Shown here: piece by piece, positions 32,598-43,818 of the stretch
Layout: each line of letters begins with the position of its first letter
How positions within the stretch are numbered: the first letter of the stretch is position 1
Source of the DNA: Microbacterium barkeri
Lineage (GTDB): Bacteria > Actinomycetota > Actinomycetes > Actinomycetales > Microbacteriaceae
Length of the DNA: 64,000 nt
Assembly: GCF_027921765.1 (NCBI RefSeq)
Contig: NZ_BSEJ01000006.1
Location: forward strand, 62,001-126,000
Direction of reading: 5' to 3'
Translations under genes and position numbers: made by a program
The notes under the pieces: model-generated
The model's database searches: none
Told to the model about the DNA's origin: nothing
The model's input: only the letters and a program-made list of their open reading frames with translations

Positions 32598-35123
32598 TCA
32601 GTCGCCGAGCGCCGCGAGGTCGGGCGTGGCCGAGATGTCGCCGCCCGTGTTCACGCCGACCGCGACCTTCTCGCCGCGGGGTGCACTGTGGAACGTGAAC
32701 TGGCCGTCGACGAGGTCCACCTTGATGTGGTGGCCCGACTCGAGCTGGCCGTTGAGCAGCTGCTCCGACAGCCGGTCCTCGACCTCGCGCTGCATGGCGC
32801 GACGCAGCGGACGGGCGCCGAGCGCCGGGTCGAAGCCGACCTCGATGAGACGCTCCTTGGCCGCCTGCGACAGCTCGATCGTCATGTCGCGGTCGAGCAG
32901 GCGCTCCGCCAGACGCTTCGTGAACAGGTCCACGATCTGGATGAGCTCGTCCTTCGACAGCTGCGGGAAGACGATGATGTCGTCGACGCGGTTGAGGAAC
33001 TCGGGCTTGAAGTGGCGCTTGAGCTCCTCGTCGACCTTGCCCTTCATCCGCTCGTAGGTCGTCTGGGTGTTGCCCTCGACCTGGAAGCCGACCGGACCGC
33101 CCGCGATCGCCGACGAGCCGAGGTTCGTCGTCATGATGATCACGGTGTTCTTGAAGTCGACGACGCGGCCCTGGCCATCCGTCAGACGCCCCTCCTCGAG
33201 GATCTGGAGGAGCGAATTGAAGATGTCGGGGTGCGCCTTCTCGATCTCGTCGAAGAGCACGACCGAGAACGGCTTGCGACGGACCTTCTCGGTGAGCTGG
33301 CCGCCCTCCTCGAAGCCGACGAACCCGGGAGGGGCGCCGAACAGACGCGAGACGGTGTGCTTCTCGCCGAACTCCGACATGTCGAGCGAGATGAGCGCGC
33401 CCTCGTCGTCGAAGAGGAACTCCGCGAGCGCCTTCGCGAGCTCGGTCTTCCCGACGCCCGTGGGGCCGGCGAAGATGAACGAGCCCGAGGGGCGCTTCGG
33501 GTCCTTGAGGCCGGCGCGCTGACGGCGGATGGTCTTCGACAGCGCAGCGATCGCCTCCTCCTGGCCGATGACGCGCTGGTGCAGCGCCTTCTCCATGAAG
33601 ACGAGGCGGCTGGTCTCCTCCTCGGTGAGCTTGAACACCGGGATGCCCGTGGCCTGGGCCAGCACCTCGGCGATCAGGCCCTCGTCGACGACCGCGTGCG
33701 CGGCGACGTCACCCGAGCGCCACTGCTTCTCGAGGCGCAGGCGCTCGCCCAGGAGTGCCTTCTCCTCGTCGCGCAGGGCGGCGGCCTTCTCGAAGTCCTG
33801 CTCCTCCGACGCGGCCTCCTTGGCCTCGCGGACCTTCGCGATCTTCTCGTCGAACTCGCGCAGAGCGGGCGGCGACGACAGGATCGACAGGCGCAGGCGG
33901 GCGCCCGCCTCGTCGATCAGGTCGATGGCCTTGTCCGGGAGGAAGCGGTCGCTCACGTAGCGGTCCGCGAGGTTCGCGGCCGCGACGATCGCGCCATCCG
34001 TGATCTGCACCTTGTGGTGCGCCTCGTAGCGGTCGCGCAGGCCCTTGAGGATGTTGATCGCGTGCGGCAGCGAGGGCTCGGCGACCTGGATGGGCTGGAA
34101 GCGGCGCTCGAGGGCCGCGTCCTTCTCGAAGTGCTTGCGGTACTCGTCGAGCGTCGTGGCGCCGATCGTCTGCAGCTCGCCGCGCGCGAGGAGCGGCTTG
34201 AGGATCGAGGCCGCGTCGATCGCGCCCTCCGCGGCGCCCGCACCCACGAGGGTGTGGATCTCGTCGATGAAGACGATGATGTCGCCGCGCGTGCGGATCT
34301 CCTTGGTGACCTTCTTCAGGCGCTCCTCGAAGTCGCCGCGGTAGCGCGAGCCGGCGATGAGCGAGCCGAGGTCGAGCGAGTACAGCTGCTTGTCCTTGAG
34401 CGTCTCGGGCACATCGCCCTTGACGATCGCCTGCGCGAGGCCCTCGACGACGGCGGTCTTGCCGACGCCGGGCTCGCCGATGAGGACGGGGTTGTTCTTC
34501 GAGCGGCGCGACAGGATCTGCATGACGCGCTCGATCTCCTTCTCGCGCCCGATGACCGGGTCGAGCTTGTTCTCGCGCGCGGCCTGCGTGAGGTTGCGGC
34601 CGAACTGGTCGAGCACCTGCGAGCCGCCCTGCGCCGCCTGCTGCGACTCCTGCCCGCTCGGCGCGACGCCCACGGGCTCCTTGCCCTGGTAGCCGGAGAG
34701 CAGCTGGATGACCTGCTGGCGCACCTTGTTGAGGTCGGCGCCGAGCTTCACGAGCACCTGGGCCGCGACGCCCTCGCCCTCGCGGATGAGGCCGAGGAGG
34801 ATGTGCTCGGTGCCGATGTAGTTGTGGCCGAGCTGCAGCGCCTCGCGCAGGGACAGCTCGAGCACCTTCTTGGCGCGCGGCGTGAACGGGATGTGCCCCG
34901 TCGGCTGCTGCTGCCCCTGGCCGATGATGTCCTGCACCTGCTCGCGCACAGCGTCGAGCGAGATGCCGAGCGATTCGAGCGCCTTGGCAGCGACGCCCTC
35001 ACCCTCGTGGATGAGCCCGAGCAGGATGTGCTCGGTGCCGATGTAGTTGTGGTTGAGCATCTTCGCCTCTTCTTGGGCGAGGACGACCACACGACGGGCA
35101 CGGTCGGTGAATCTCTCGAACAT
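32598..35123 (-). CDS. clpC: ATP-dependent Clp protease ATP-binding subunit ClpC
   Basis: 841 aa, typical of actinobacterial ClpC1. N-terminal double Clp-N repeat ([33 protein letters not shown] appearing twice), first AAA+ with [17 protein letters not shown]-type middle region ([20 protein letters not shown]), second AAA+ with [14 protein letters not shown], and a C-terminal ClpB D2-small domain. It unfolds substrates for ClpP. Start ATG 35121-35123, with GAGGAGTG upstream; the frame is open for 67 more codons but these cross a palindromic regulatory region. Heat-shock or stress control would act through that region. Confidence 0.97.
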   Translation of the reverse strand: MFERFTDRARRVVVLAQEEAKMLNHNYIGTEHILLGLIHEGEGVAAKALESLGISLDAVREQVQDIIGQGQQQPTGHIPFTPRAKKVLELSLREALQLGHNYIGTEHILLGLIREGEGVAAQVLVKLGADLNKVRQQVIQLLSGYQGKEPVGVAPSGQESQQAAQGGSQVLDQFGRNLTQAARENKLDPVIGREKEIERVMQILSRRSKNNPVLIGEPGVGKTAVVEGLAQAIVKGDVPETLKDKQLYSLDLGSLIAGSRYRGDFEERLKKVTKEIRTRGDIIVFIDEIHTLVGAGAAEGAIDAASILKPLLARGELQTIGATTLDEYRKHFEKDAALERRFQPIQVAEPSLPHAINILKGLRDRYEAHHKVQITDGAIVAAANLADRYVSDRFLPDKAIDLIDEAGARLRLSILSSPPALREFDEKIAKVREAKEAASEEQDFEKAAALRDEEKALLGERLRLEKQWRSGDVAAHAVVDEGLIAEVLAQATGIPVFKLTEEETSRLVFMEKALHQRVIGQEEAIAALSKTIRRQRAGLKDPKRPSGSFIFAGPTGVGKTELAKALAEFLFDDEGALISLDMSEFGEKHTVSRLFGAPPGFVGFEEGGQLTEKVRRKPFSVVLFDEIEKAHPDIFNSLLQILEEGRLTDGQGRVVDFKNTVIIMTTNLGSSAIAGGPVGFQVEGNTQTTYERMKGKVDEELKRHFKPEFLNRVDDIIVFPQLSKDELIQIVDLFTKRLAERLLDRDMTIELSQAAKERLIEVGFDPALGARPLRRAMQREVEDRLSEQLLNGQLESGHHIKVDLVDGQFTFHSAPRGEKVAVGVNTGGDISATPDLAALGD

Positions 35124-35147
35124 GTCACTCCTCAGGGCCGAGGCCAG

Positions 35148-35177
35148 GACGCGTCGATAAAGGACGGTCGACGCGTC
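35148..35177. promoter_or_regulatory. Perfect 10-bp inverted repeat upstream of clpC
   Basis: GACGCGTCGA, ten bases, TCGACGCGTC, lying 25-54 bases before the clpC start. It could be a regulator site or a hairpin in the 5' leader. It does not match the CGCT..AGCG ClgR form I recall. Confidence 0.45.
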
Positions 35178-35192
35178 GTGGTTCCACCGTAA

Positions 35193-35209
35193 CGAGCGCC
35201 CGTCGCTCG
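35193..35209. promoter_or_regulatory. Second inverted repeat upstream of clpC
   Basis: CGAGCG, five bases, CGCTCG: a perfect 6+6 repeat about 70-86 bases upstream of the clpC ATG, in the region where a clpC promoter would sit. Candidate stress-regulator site. Confidence 0.35.
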
Positions 35210-35279
35210 AGGAGCCGTGTTCGCCCTGGGCATAGCGCCTTGACGCGATGGTCGAGCGCGGGCGCGTCTCTCCCCATCC

Positions 35280-35317
35280 GGTCATTGAGCGAGGGAGCGA
35301 AGCGACCGAGACGAAAT
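35280..35317. repeat. REP-like dispersed element
   Basis: GGTCATTGAGCGAGGGAGCG followed by AAGCGACCGAGACGAAA. GGTC..GACC ends and the GAGCGA / GCGAAGCGA pattern match a short extragenic element that I recall as common in Microbacteriaceae. One copy is seen in this window. Confidence 0.45.
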
Positions 35318-35384
35318 GCCCCACCCCTCCCTCATCACGGAACGGTCACGATGACGCCGCGCCCCTGGCGCACCCCGCCCGCCT

Positions 35385-35420
35385 TAACGACTATCGTTGT
35401 TATCGATTTTCGTTACGAGG
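35385..35420 (+). promoter_or_regulatory. AT-rich promoter/operator block for DUF2975-like operon
   Basis: The stretch TTAACGACTATCGTTGTTAT and the following CGATTTTCGTTACG is strikingly AT-rich for this genome. It contains ATCG..CGAT and TAACGA / TCGTTGTTA half-repeats. It ends ten bases before the start codon, with GAGGGGAAG as ribosome site. Probably promoter and site for the XRE regulator encoded third in the operon. Confidence 0.4.
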
Positions 35421-35430
35421 GGAAGTCAGA

Positions 35431-36048
35431 ATGCCGTCGAACTCGGATTCTCCGATCACGCGCGGAGACCGTCGGGCCATCTCGTTGGTCGCCTGGCTGA
35501 GTTTGTGTGCGCTCGCGCTCACGATCGTCTGGACGATCTGGCAGCTTGTGAACGGCGTCTTCGCACGCGCCATCCCGGTGCACGTGCCGATCGCGGATGA
35601 CGCGGTCTTCTTCGAGGACGGACTCAGGCAGGTGCCGTCTTCGATCTTCACGGAGGCTGAGGTCACGGTCGTCGGGGCCCCGTGGTCCGTGCGCGTCCCC
35701 CTCGCGCTCGGCGTCCTTCTCTCGGCGAGCTCCGCTCTGGCGATCTGCGTGCTCATCTTCATCCTCGGCCGGCGCTTCGCCTCCCACCGCCCGCTCTTGC
35801 CCGGAACGGCGACTGTCGCCCTCGTCGCCGCACTGCTGTCCTTCGCGGCGGCCCTGTTGACGCCGCTCCTGCGCGGCCTCGCGGCGGCAGCCGCGACCGA
35901 GGCACTCGGGCTCCACAACTTCGGCTTCGCGATCCTCATGTTCGAATTCCCCGCCGGCGCCCTGGTGACCCCGACGTTGTTGTTCCTCCTCGCTGCCGCA
36001 CTCACGATCGGCGCGCGGCTTCAGCACGACACAGAAGGACTCGTGTGA
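35431..36048 (+). CDS. DUF2975-like membrane protein (first of pair)
   Basis: 205 aa, four predicted membrane helices: an N-terminal one, an outer loop (IPVHVPIADDAVFFEDG), then three more. The C-terminus reads RLQHDTEGLV. Helix pattern, length and the XRE gene two places downstream match the DUF2975 family (Bacillus YoaS with YozG). Start ATG 35431 has GAGGGGAAG; the open frame extends upstream to 35248 without family-like residues. The stop overlaps the next start. Integral to the cytoplasmic membrane; function unknown. Confidence 0.7.
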   Translation: MPSNSDSPITRGDRRAISLVAWLSLCALALTIVWTIWQLVNGVFARAIPVHVPIADDAVFFEDGLRQVPSSIFTEAEVTVVGAPWSVRVPLALGVLLSASSALAICVLIFILGRRFASHRPLLPGTATVALVAALLSFAAALLTPLLRGLAAAAATEALGLHNFGFAILMFEFPAGALVTPTLLFLLAAALTIGARLQHDTEGLV

Positions 36049-36830
36049 TGAGCGCCGGCGGAACGGACCTCGTCTCAGCCCTCTGGATGGCGGGAGGGAT
36101 AGTGGGAGCTCTCCTGATCATCGCCGCGATCCTCATCTGGTTCGCGAAGCGCCGTCGCAGCGCCTCGATCGCGCTCGATCTCGTTATGACGCTCTCGTCG
36201 TGGTTCGTGCTGATGAACCTGATCGGGCTCGCGCTCGGTCTGCTCGGGACCTTCACGAATTCGTGGATCCTGTTCGACTCGGCCGCGATCGCTCCATTCT
36301 CCCCTTCGAGTTCTTCCTGTGCGTCTGGCGGGCCAGGCGACGCCACATCGACGGCAAGCCCCAGGATCGACTGCCTGAACTACGACCACGCACAGGTCAC
36401 CATCGGATCGCCCACCATCGAGATGAGATGGACCGTCGCGCTGATCCAGCTTCTGTCCACCGTCGCGTTCCTGACGCCTTTCGCCGTCGTCGCGCTCATC
36501 TCCTTCCAGGCGATCGCTCGTCGTCCGTTCCACACCCTGACGACCCGAGCCCTCTACATCGGCGCGGCGCTCGTCGCGGTCACGGGTCTGGGCGCGGACC
36601 TCGCGACCTCCGTGGGGCAGACGCTCGTTCTTCGCGAGGTGCTCAGCCCTGGAGATGTCGGCTACCCGGAGTACTTCCGCATCGAGTCCACTCTCTGGCC
36701 GGTCGGCGCCGCGCTGCTGATGGCGGCCCTGGCCGCGATCTTCCGCCACGGAGCGCGCCTACAGAGCGAGAAGGCGCGGCTCGAGGACGAGACAGATCGG
36801 CTCCGCCGCGACACGGAAGGCCTCGTGTGA
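36048..36830 (+). CDS. DUF2975-like membrane protein (second of pair)
   Basis: 260 aa, start ATG overlapping the upstream stop (TGATG). Four to five predicted helices with a Ser/Gly/Ala-rich extracytoplasmic insert containing two Cys (SSCASGG and IDCLNYD), absent from its neighbour. It ends RLRRDTEGLV, nearly identical to the tail of the first protein, so the two are paralogues. The tail is followed by an overlapping GTGA start of the XRE gene. Probably a membrane sensor or complex partner whose level is set by the regulator. Confidence 0.65.
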   Translation: MSAGGTDLVSALWMAGGIVGALLIIAAILIWFAKRRRSASIALDLVMTLSSWFVLMNLIGLALGLLGTFTNSWILFDSAAIAPFSPSSSSCASGGPGDATSTASPRIDCLNYDHAQVTIGSPTIEMRWTVALIQLLSTVAFLTPFAVVALISFQAIARRPFHTLTTRALYIGAALVAVTGLGADLATSVGQTLVLREVLSPGDVGYPEYFRIESTLWPVGAALLMAALAAIFRHGARLQSEKARLEDETDRLRRDTEGLV

Positions 36831-37060
36831 CGCCCCCCACAGACGACGAAGAGACTGGCGTCCACTGCCGACTCGACGAACTCCTCGCCGAACGGGAGAT
36901 GACGCTCACACGACTGAGCGAGATCGTCGGTGTGAGCATCGTCAACCTTTCGATCCTCAAGAACGACAAGGCCCGGGCCGTCCGCTTCTCGACCCTCATC
37001 GCCATCTGCCAGGCGCTCGACTGCGAGATCGGGGATCTGCTCGTCCGCGCGGACCGCTGA
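36827..37060 (+). CDS. Small XRE-family regulator (YozG-like)
   Basis: 77 aa from GTG 36827, overlapping the second membrane-protein stop (GTGA). Single Cro/C1-type helix-turn-helix: LDELLAEREMTLTRLSEIV, VSIVNLSILKN, VRFSTLIAICQALDCEIGDLL. This is the YozG-like type usually paired with DUF2975 membrane proteins. It probably binds the AT-rich palindromic block at 35385-35420 and controls its own operon. How the membrane proteins connect to it is unknown; in similar pairs, sequestration at the membrane has been proposed. Confidence 0.85.
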   Translation: MTPPTDDEETGVHCRLDELLAEREMTLTRLSEIVGVSIVNLSILKNDKARAVRFSTLIAICQALDCEIGDLLVRADR

Positions 37061-37063
37061 GAG

Positions 37064-37459
37064 TCAGACGCACGTGATGCCGAGAGCGCCCGCTACTTCG
37101 CGCATCTGCGTGTCCGACGTGAGCAGTTCGGCACCCGCAAGGGCACAGGTCGCGAGATGGATGGCGTCCAGCGTGCGCACGTGCTGGCGGATCGCATGCG
37201 CGCGGCGCCAGACATCATCATCGAGAGGCAGCAGGCTCACGCCGCGAACGTATGCGCGAACCGGCTCACCATCGCGGCCATCGACGACCTCGAGGCGCGT
37301 GGCCACGCGCTCAGCTTCGAGCCAGAGCAGCTTCGACGACACCATCCGGTCGCCAGCCGCGAGATGCGCGCGCATCCGTTGACGTTGCACCTCACCGTCG
37401 TGCTCCGCTAGGGCGGCGCGCACGAGCGTCGACGTGTCGACGTAGATGACGCGGGTCAC
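37064..37459 (-). CDS. vapC: PIN-domain toxin (VapC)
   Basis: 131 aa ribonuclease toxin from GTG 37457-37459, which overlaps the antitoxin stop (GTGA). PIN-domain acidic residues are intact: D8 in YVDTS, E48 in LWLEAE, D98 in TLDAIHLA and D116 in TSDTQM. Such toxins cleave tRNA or rRNA with Mg2+. Upstream in-frame sequence belongs to another reading frame of the antitoxin gene and was excluded. The stop is four bases from the stop of the convergent XRE gene, so no terminator was seen between them. Confidence 0.9.
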   Translation of the reverse strand: MTRVIYVDTSTLVRAALAEHDGEVQRQRMRAHLAAGDRMVSSKLLWLEAERVATRLEVVDGRDGEPVRAYVRGVSLLPLDDDVWRRAHAIRQHVRTLDAIHLATCALAGAELLTSDTQMREVAGALGITCV

Positions 37460-37725
37460 GACTCGCCTCGGAGATCGTCGAGGATCTCCTCGGCGGTGAG
37501 ATCGGTGTCGACGGCGCCAATCCTGTCGAACTCCTCCACGCTCAACGTCGCATGCTCGATGAGCCCCTGGGCCTCCCAGCGTTCGAGGGCGGACCGAGGG
37601 CGCGGGAGGATCACCACGGCTCGCCCGTCGCGCCCGACGACCTCCACGGGCTCTCCCGTGTCGAGAACCGCGTCGAGCACGCGCGCCGTCTCGTGCGCCA
37701 AGGTCCGCCGGTTGATCGTTCGCAT
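37456..37725 (-). CDS. vapB: Phd/YefM-type antitoxin (VapB)
   Basis: 89 aa. The N-terminus (MRTINRRTLAHETARVLDAV) and GEPVEVVGRDGRAVVILPRP are typical Phd/YefM DNA-binding folds; the acidic C-terminal tail (VDTDLTAEEILDDL) would cover the toxin. Start ATG 37723-37725 has no Shine-Dalgarno and lies six bases after the -10 element, so a leaderless transcript is likely. It should bind the palindrome at 37745-37760 and repress its own promoter, with VapC as co-repressor. Confidence 0.88.
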   Translation of the reverse strand: MRTINRRTLAHETARVLDAVLDTGEPVEVVGRDGRAVVILPRPRSALERWEAQGLIEHATLSVEEFDRIGAVDTDLTAEEILDDLRGES

Positions 37726-37731
37726 GGTGCC

Positions 37732-37760
37732 ATTCTATGGCGAGGTGACACATGTGTCAC
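37732..37760 (-). promoter_or_regulatory. vapBC promoter with overlapping palindromic operator
   Basis: On the minus strand GTGACA (37755-37760) and TAGAAT (37732-37737) are exactly 17 bases apart. The perfect 16-bp palindrome GTGACACATGTGTCAC (37745-37760) covers the -35. The -10 ends six bases before the vapB ATG, so transcription would begin at or next to the start codon. Confidence 0.75.
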
Positions 37761-37784
37761 TTCTCAGTGACGCCTGTCGGCCGG

Positions 37785-38861
37785 CTACAGCCAGCGGTTC
37801 ATGAGCGCCGCGGTCATCCGGCGTGTTCGCGCGCCGTGTTTCCCGTACGCCGCGAGCAGATCGACCGGAGCCTGCGATCGACGATGGAGCCGCCCCGCAG
37901 TCGTCACGACGGCCGCCGGCTCCTCGTCGCGCAGCAGGACCCAGAGTCGGCTGTAGGGCGCACTCGCTGTGCTCAGACGGCGCGCCTTCTCGTCCTCTTC
38001 GAGAACGGAAGGAAAGGCATCGACATGGTGGTGCCGTGAGGCCTCGACTCCGGAGGAGTCGATGTGCTCGCTGCGGGCGTCCCAGAGGTGCCGTTCCCCT
38101 CCGAGCATGTGCAAGGCCGTCGAGATGAAGCGATACGCCAGGTTTCGCGCCGTCGCCGTCGGAACGGAGAAGGGCTGCGCCCAGTCGGCCGCTGCCTCGA
38201 GTTCGGCGACCACTCGGCCCACGCCCGCGCCCAGGAGGACGTCCGCCCACTCGGCGACCTTCCGCATCTCGGATTGACCCCGATGCACCTGCAGGGACCC
38301 GGCGCGGTTCAGCATGACGCGCGGTCGCGACGCTGTATGGGGCAAGCCGAGGTCCTGCTCCTTCACGACCATGAGGACGTCGTAGAGGCCACCGCCGGGA
38401 TGCGTCTCATGCACGACCAGATCCGGGTGACGACGCGTCAGCACGGACGCGACATGCCAAGACGCAGCGAGGACGTTCTGATGCGCCCCGCCCTGGGGCA
38501 CAGCCGGCTCATCACGCGGATGGCTCGCCATCAGCTCGACGGCATGGCCTTTCGCCTCGTGAGCATCCCGCTCGCTGACGAAGATCGCCCTCAACACATA
38601 CTCGACGCCGACCGTCGCGATCAGCGCCACCGTCGCGATGTCATCGTGGAGCCGCCACGCCGGAGACGACGAGGCCTTGAACCGAGCCCACTCCTCGAGC
38701 GGAAGCCCCGGTTGTGCGGTCAGCGCGTTCCAGCCGCGCTCTCGGAACCTCTCATTCTCGGGCGGATAGTACGACTCCGGCCGGTCGCCCTCGATCGCCC
38801 ACACCCCGACCGGCGCCATGCCGCCTGTCGAGACGCGAGCACGATGGACGACGACGATCAC
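37785..38861 (-). CDS. Putative TY-Chap-type protein linked to the R-M operon
   Basis: 358 aa from GTG 38859-38861, seven bases after the helicase stop. The middle shows RRHPDLVVHETHPGGGLYD followed by VMLNRAGSLQVH. I recall this pattern from actinobacterial proteins annotated as TY-Chap2 putative peptide chaperones, but this is from memory. N-terminal and C-terminal parts are not recognised. No membrane segment or catalytic motif. As the fourth gene of the restriction-modification-like operon it may help assemble or regulate the complex, or be a passenger. It ends 24 bases before the vapB operator. Confidence 0.5.
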   Translation of the reverse strand: MIVVVHRARVSTGGMAPVGVWAIEGDRPESYYPPENERFRERGWNALTAQPGLPLEEWARFKASSSPAWRLHDDIATVALIATVGVEYVLRAIFVSERDAHEAKGHAVELMASHPRDEPAVPQGGAHQNVLAASWHVASVLTRRHPDLVVHETHPGGGLYDVLMVVKEQDLGLPHTASRPRVMLNRAGSLQVHRGQSEMRKVAEWADVLLGAGVGRVVAELEAAADWAQPFSVPTATARNLAYRFISTALHMLGGERHLWDARSEHIDSSGVEASRHHHVDAFPSVLEEDEKARRLSTASAPYSRLWVLLRDEEPAAVVTTAGRLHRRSQAPVDLLAAYGKHGARTRRMTAALMNRWL

Positions 38862-38867
38862 GGCAAC

Positions 38868-41400
<2,533 letters not shown>

Positions 41401-41408
<8 letters not shown>

Positions 41409-43092
41409 TCCCCAGCTCCATGGGCCGAATCATGCTCTCAATAAAGGCGATCTCCGCAGAGTTCAACGCATACTTTTCATAGAGTGCATCGTCAGACCAA
41501 TGCTCCGAGAATTTCTGCATCGGCACGAACGTGTACACGGGACGCGTTGCGTGCTGCGTCGGCTTATGCAAAAGAACAAGGAAGCGAAAGAAGCGTGTCG
41601 CGATGTATGAGCAGACTGACCGCGCAGTATTTTCCGATTCGAGGGGCCCCACATACATGTATGTCCACGAGGAAGCAGTACCTGGCGAACCGACGAACGG
41701 CTTACCGAGTATCGAATGCGGGAACGAGTCGCTTCCGCTGCCCGCCGCCGGCACGAATACCTTCCACGCGTCGATATCCGGAGAGTCGCGCGGGATCGCG
41801 CTCCGTTCGATCCACCCGACGCCGCCGTTTCGGTAGACCTTGACGTCACCCTCCCGCGAGTCGGGGTTACCCCTAAAGCCCGTATCAAGGCCAAAAGAAC
41901 CGATCGAGCTGACGAGATTCATGAAGCGCTTCTCGGGCGGCAAGGAGAATACGACCTCACCCCCTTCGTGCTCAACCGACATGACCTTTCTAAGAATCGA
42001 CACGCCCTCGTTATAGCGAATAAAGACGTCGCTACCCTTCTCGACGAGAGATCTCGTACTCGAGGACACGAGCCCCGCCGTCCCGTAGGTCTCGACCGTG
42101 ACGTCGCCTGCGCCATCTCGGTCCCACAGCCAGTATGAGATGCCACCCTTGATCTGCGTCCCAGGGAACACGTCACTCGAGTCCGGGTAGTCCGCGATCG
42201 TGCGCAACCTAGTATCAGCAAGCATCGATTCACGAAATGAGTCCAGGCCCATTCCGCCAGAGAACCAACGGGAAGGCGTGACCATCACAACGAACCGAGG
42301 CTCCATTGCTTTGGCCTGTTCCACAAACCGCGGGTAGAGCGGACGCGCTTGAGTGCCGTTTCCGCCGGTCCCTCCTGTACTCAACTGATACGGCGGGTTC
42401 CCGATGATGACGTCGAACTGCATGTCGGCTCCGAACAGCTCGGCGATCCGAGCCCTGATATCGCTTGCATGAATAAACGCGTAGGCATGGGTCTCGAGCG
42501 CGTCGTCTCGCGCGTACTCGGACTCGCTCGCGCCGCAGAAGCGGCACCTCCGGTTCGTGAAGACGGCGATCTCGCGCCCGGTCAGTGGGTCCGCACGGAA
42601 CTCCCGGCGCCCGCCTTCCCAGGTGTGCTCCGTCCGCTCGAACCAAATGTTCCCCCAGTCGCGGTCGAAGCTCTTCGCGATCGAGTGCGGGCCGGTCGCG
42701 TCGCGCGAGCAGTACACACTGCGTCGAGCGAGCAGCGCCGTCAGCTGCGTGATCGCGATGCCGAACACCTGCTTCGTGAGGATGTGGTCGACACGCTCCT
42801 CCAGATCCGGGATCACGTCCGCGAGGCCATCCGTCAGTCTCCTCGTGATCTCACGCAGGAAGACCCCCGACTTCGTGAACGGGTCGAGGAACGTGACGGT
42901 CGGATCGGACCAGATGACGGCGCCGTCGTTCGATTCCGCCCACCCCTGCTCGAGAGTGTCGAGCATCTGGTTGGCGAACTCCGGCGGTGTGAACACTTCG
43001 TCATTAGAGAGGTTCGCGATGCACGTCAGCACATCGGGGTTGTGCCCGTGGAGCGCGAAGGTCGCCTTGCCTTCGACGATCGGCGCGCTCAT
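41401..43092 (-). CDS. Eco57I-type N6-adenine DNA methyltransferase
   Basis: 563 aa. Motif I is in the form DPFTKSGVFL (about 70-79), motif IV is GNPPYQLS (231-238, the adenine-N6 NPPY), and CRFCGASESEY is a CxxC zinc-ribbon-like insertion that I recall from this family. The C-terminal third is the target-recognition part (TaqI-like). The 41461-41520 stretch has 26 G/C of 60 bases, far below the surrounding ~70%, a mark of transfer. Start overlaps the short methylase stop (ATGA). It modifies DNA so that the adjacent helicase/nuclease spares it. Confidence 0.85.
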
Positions 43093-43718
43093 GCCGCAAT
43101 CTCCTGCACCGTCATCGCCGGGTAGGACTTCACGGGAGCGAAGACGTCATGCTCCTCGAACGCAGCGAAGAGGCCGTCGAACGCCGCCTTGCGGGCGAGG
43201 CTGTCGAAGCGGAAGTCGCGTCGCTGGTACTTGCCGCGACCGAGGTACCCCCACTCGGGGAAGACGATGTGCTCTCCGCGCGCATCGGTGAGCTTCAGCG
43301 CGTCACCCTGCACGATGTTGGCCGCGAGCACCGCTTGCGCAGCCCGCAGCCAGACCTGATCGTCCGCACCGAGTTTCAGATACCGGGCGAAAGTACCCGC
43401 GAGGTTCTCTCGGCACTCCTGCGCGTTGTCCGCCAGCAACTCGATGCCGTAGATGCACATGAGCGCGTAGAGGGCATAGTGGCGCTTCTCGAAGTCACTG
43501 CGGCCGTGCCGCGCCTGGACTGCTGCGAGCTTGCGCTCGAGCACGGGCACGAGGAAGTTGCCCGAACCGCAGGCGGGCTCGAGGAAGCGCGAGTCGATGC
43601 GCTCCGTCTCGCCTTTGACGAGGTCGAGCATGTCGTCCACCAGCCACCGGGGCGTGAACACCTCGCCGTGATCCGAAACCCGCTGTCGCGACTTGACCAG
43701 CCGCTCCCCCGACGTCAT
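43089..43718 (-). CDS. Short N6-type DNA methyltransferase subunit (HsdM-like N-terminal part)
   Basis: 209 aa. FTPRWLVDDMLDLV and the SAM motif LEPACGSGNFL (about 46-56) match N6-adenine MTases, but there is no NPPY motif, so it cannot be a complete adenine methylase. It may supply a second SAM-fold or scaffold function to the longer protein. First gene of the operon. No Shine-Dalgarno is seen; a weak TGTACA-18-TATGAG promoter lies just upstream (43730-43759 region). The stop overlaps the Eco57I-type gene start by 4 bases. Confidence 0.8.
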   Translation of the reverse strand: MTSGERLVKSRQRVSDHGEVFTPRWLVDDMLDLVKGETERIDSRFLEPACGSGNFLVPVLERKLAAVQARHGRSDFEKRHYALYALMCIYGIELLADNAQECRENLAGTFARYLKLGADDQVWLRAAQAVLAANIVQGDALKLTDARGEHIVFPEWGYLGRGKYQRRDFRFDSLARKAAFDGLFAAFEEHDVFAPVKSYPAMTVQEIAA

Positions 43719-43729
43719 CGCGTCGAACC

Positions 43730-43788
43730 CTCATACATGTGCATGAGTGTACTTGTACACGGTACCTCCGACCCTGGCGCGAGGTACC
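43730..43788. promoter_or_regulatory. Divergent control region with three inverted repeats (candidate controller boxes)
   Basis: Between the methylase gene and the XRE gene. GTGTAC-TT-GTACAC (43747-43760) is a perfect palindrome overlapping the minus-strand -35 candidate TGTACA; GGTACCTC / GAGGTACC (43761-43768, 43781-43788) is a second; TCAT..ATGA (43731-43746) is a partial third, covering the TATGAG -10 candidate (43730-43735). They suit a C-protein-like feedback circuit. Confidence 0.6.
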
Positions 43789-43818
43789 GGTGCCGACAAC
43801 GCTTGTCTGGTGCCCCGC

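Larger units (their letters stand above)
35124..35430. other. Intergenic region between clpC and membrane-protein operon
   Basis: 307 bases with no gene. It holds, from clpC outward: a 10-bp perfect inverted repeat (35148-35177), a 6-bp one (35193-35209), a REP-like element (35280-35317) and an AT-rich stretch (35385-35420) in front of the plus-strand operon. It marks the boundary between the housekeeping block and the accessory island. Confidence 0.6.
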
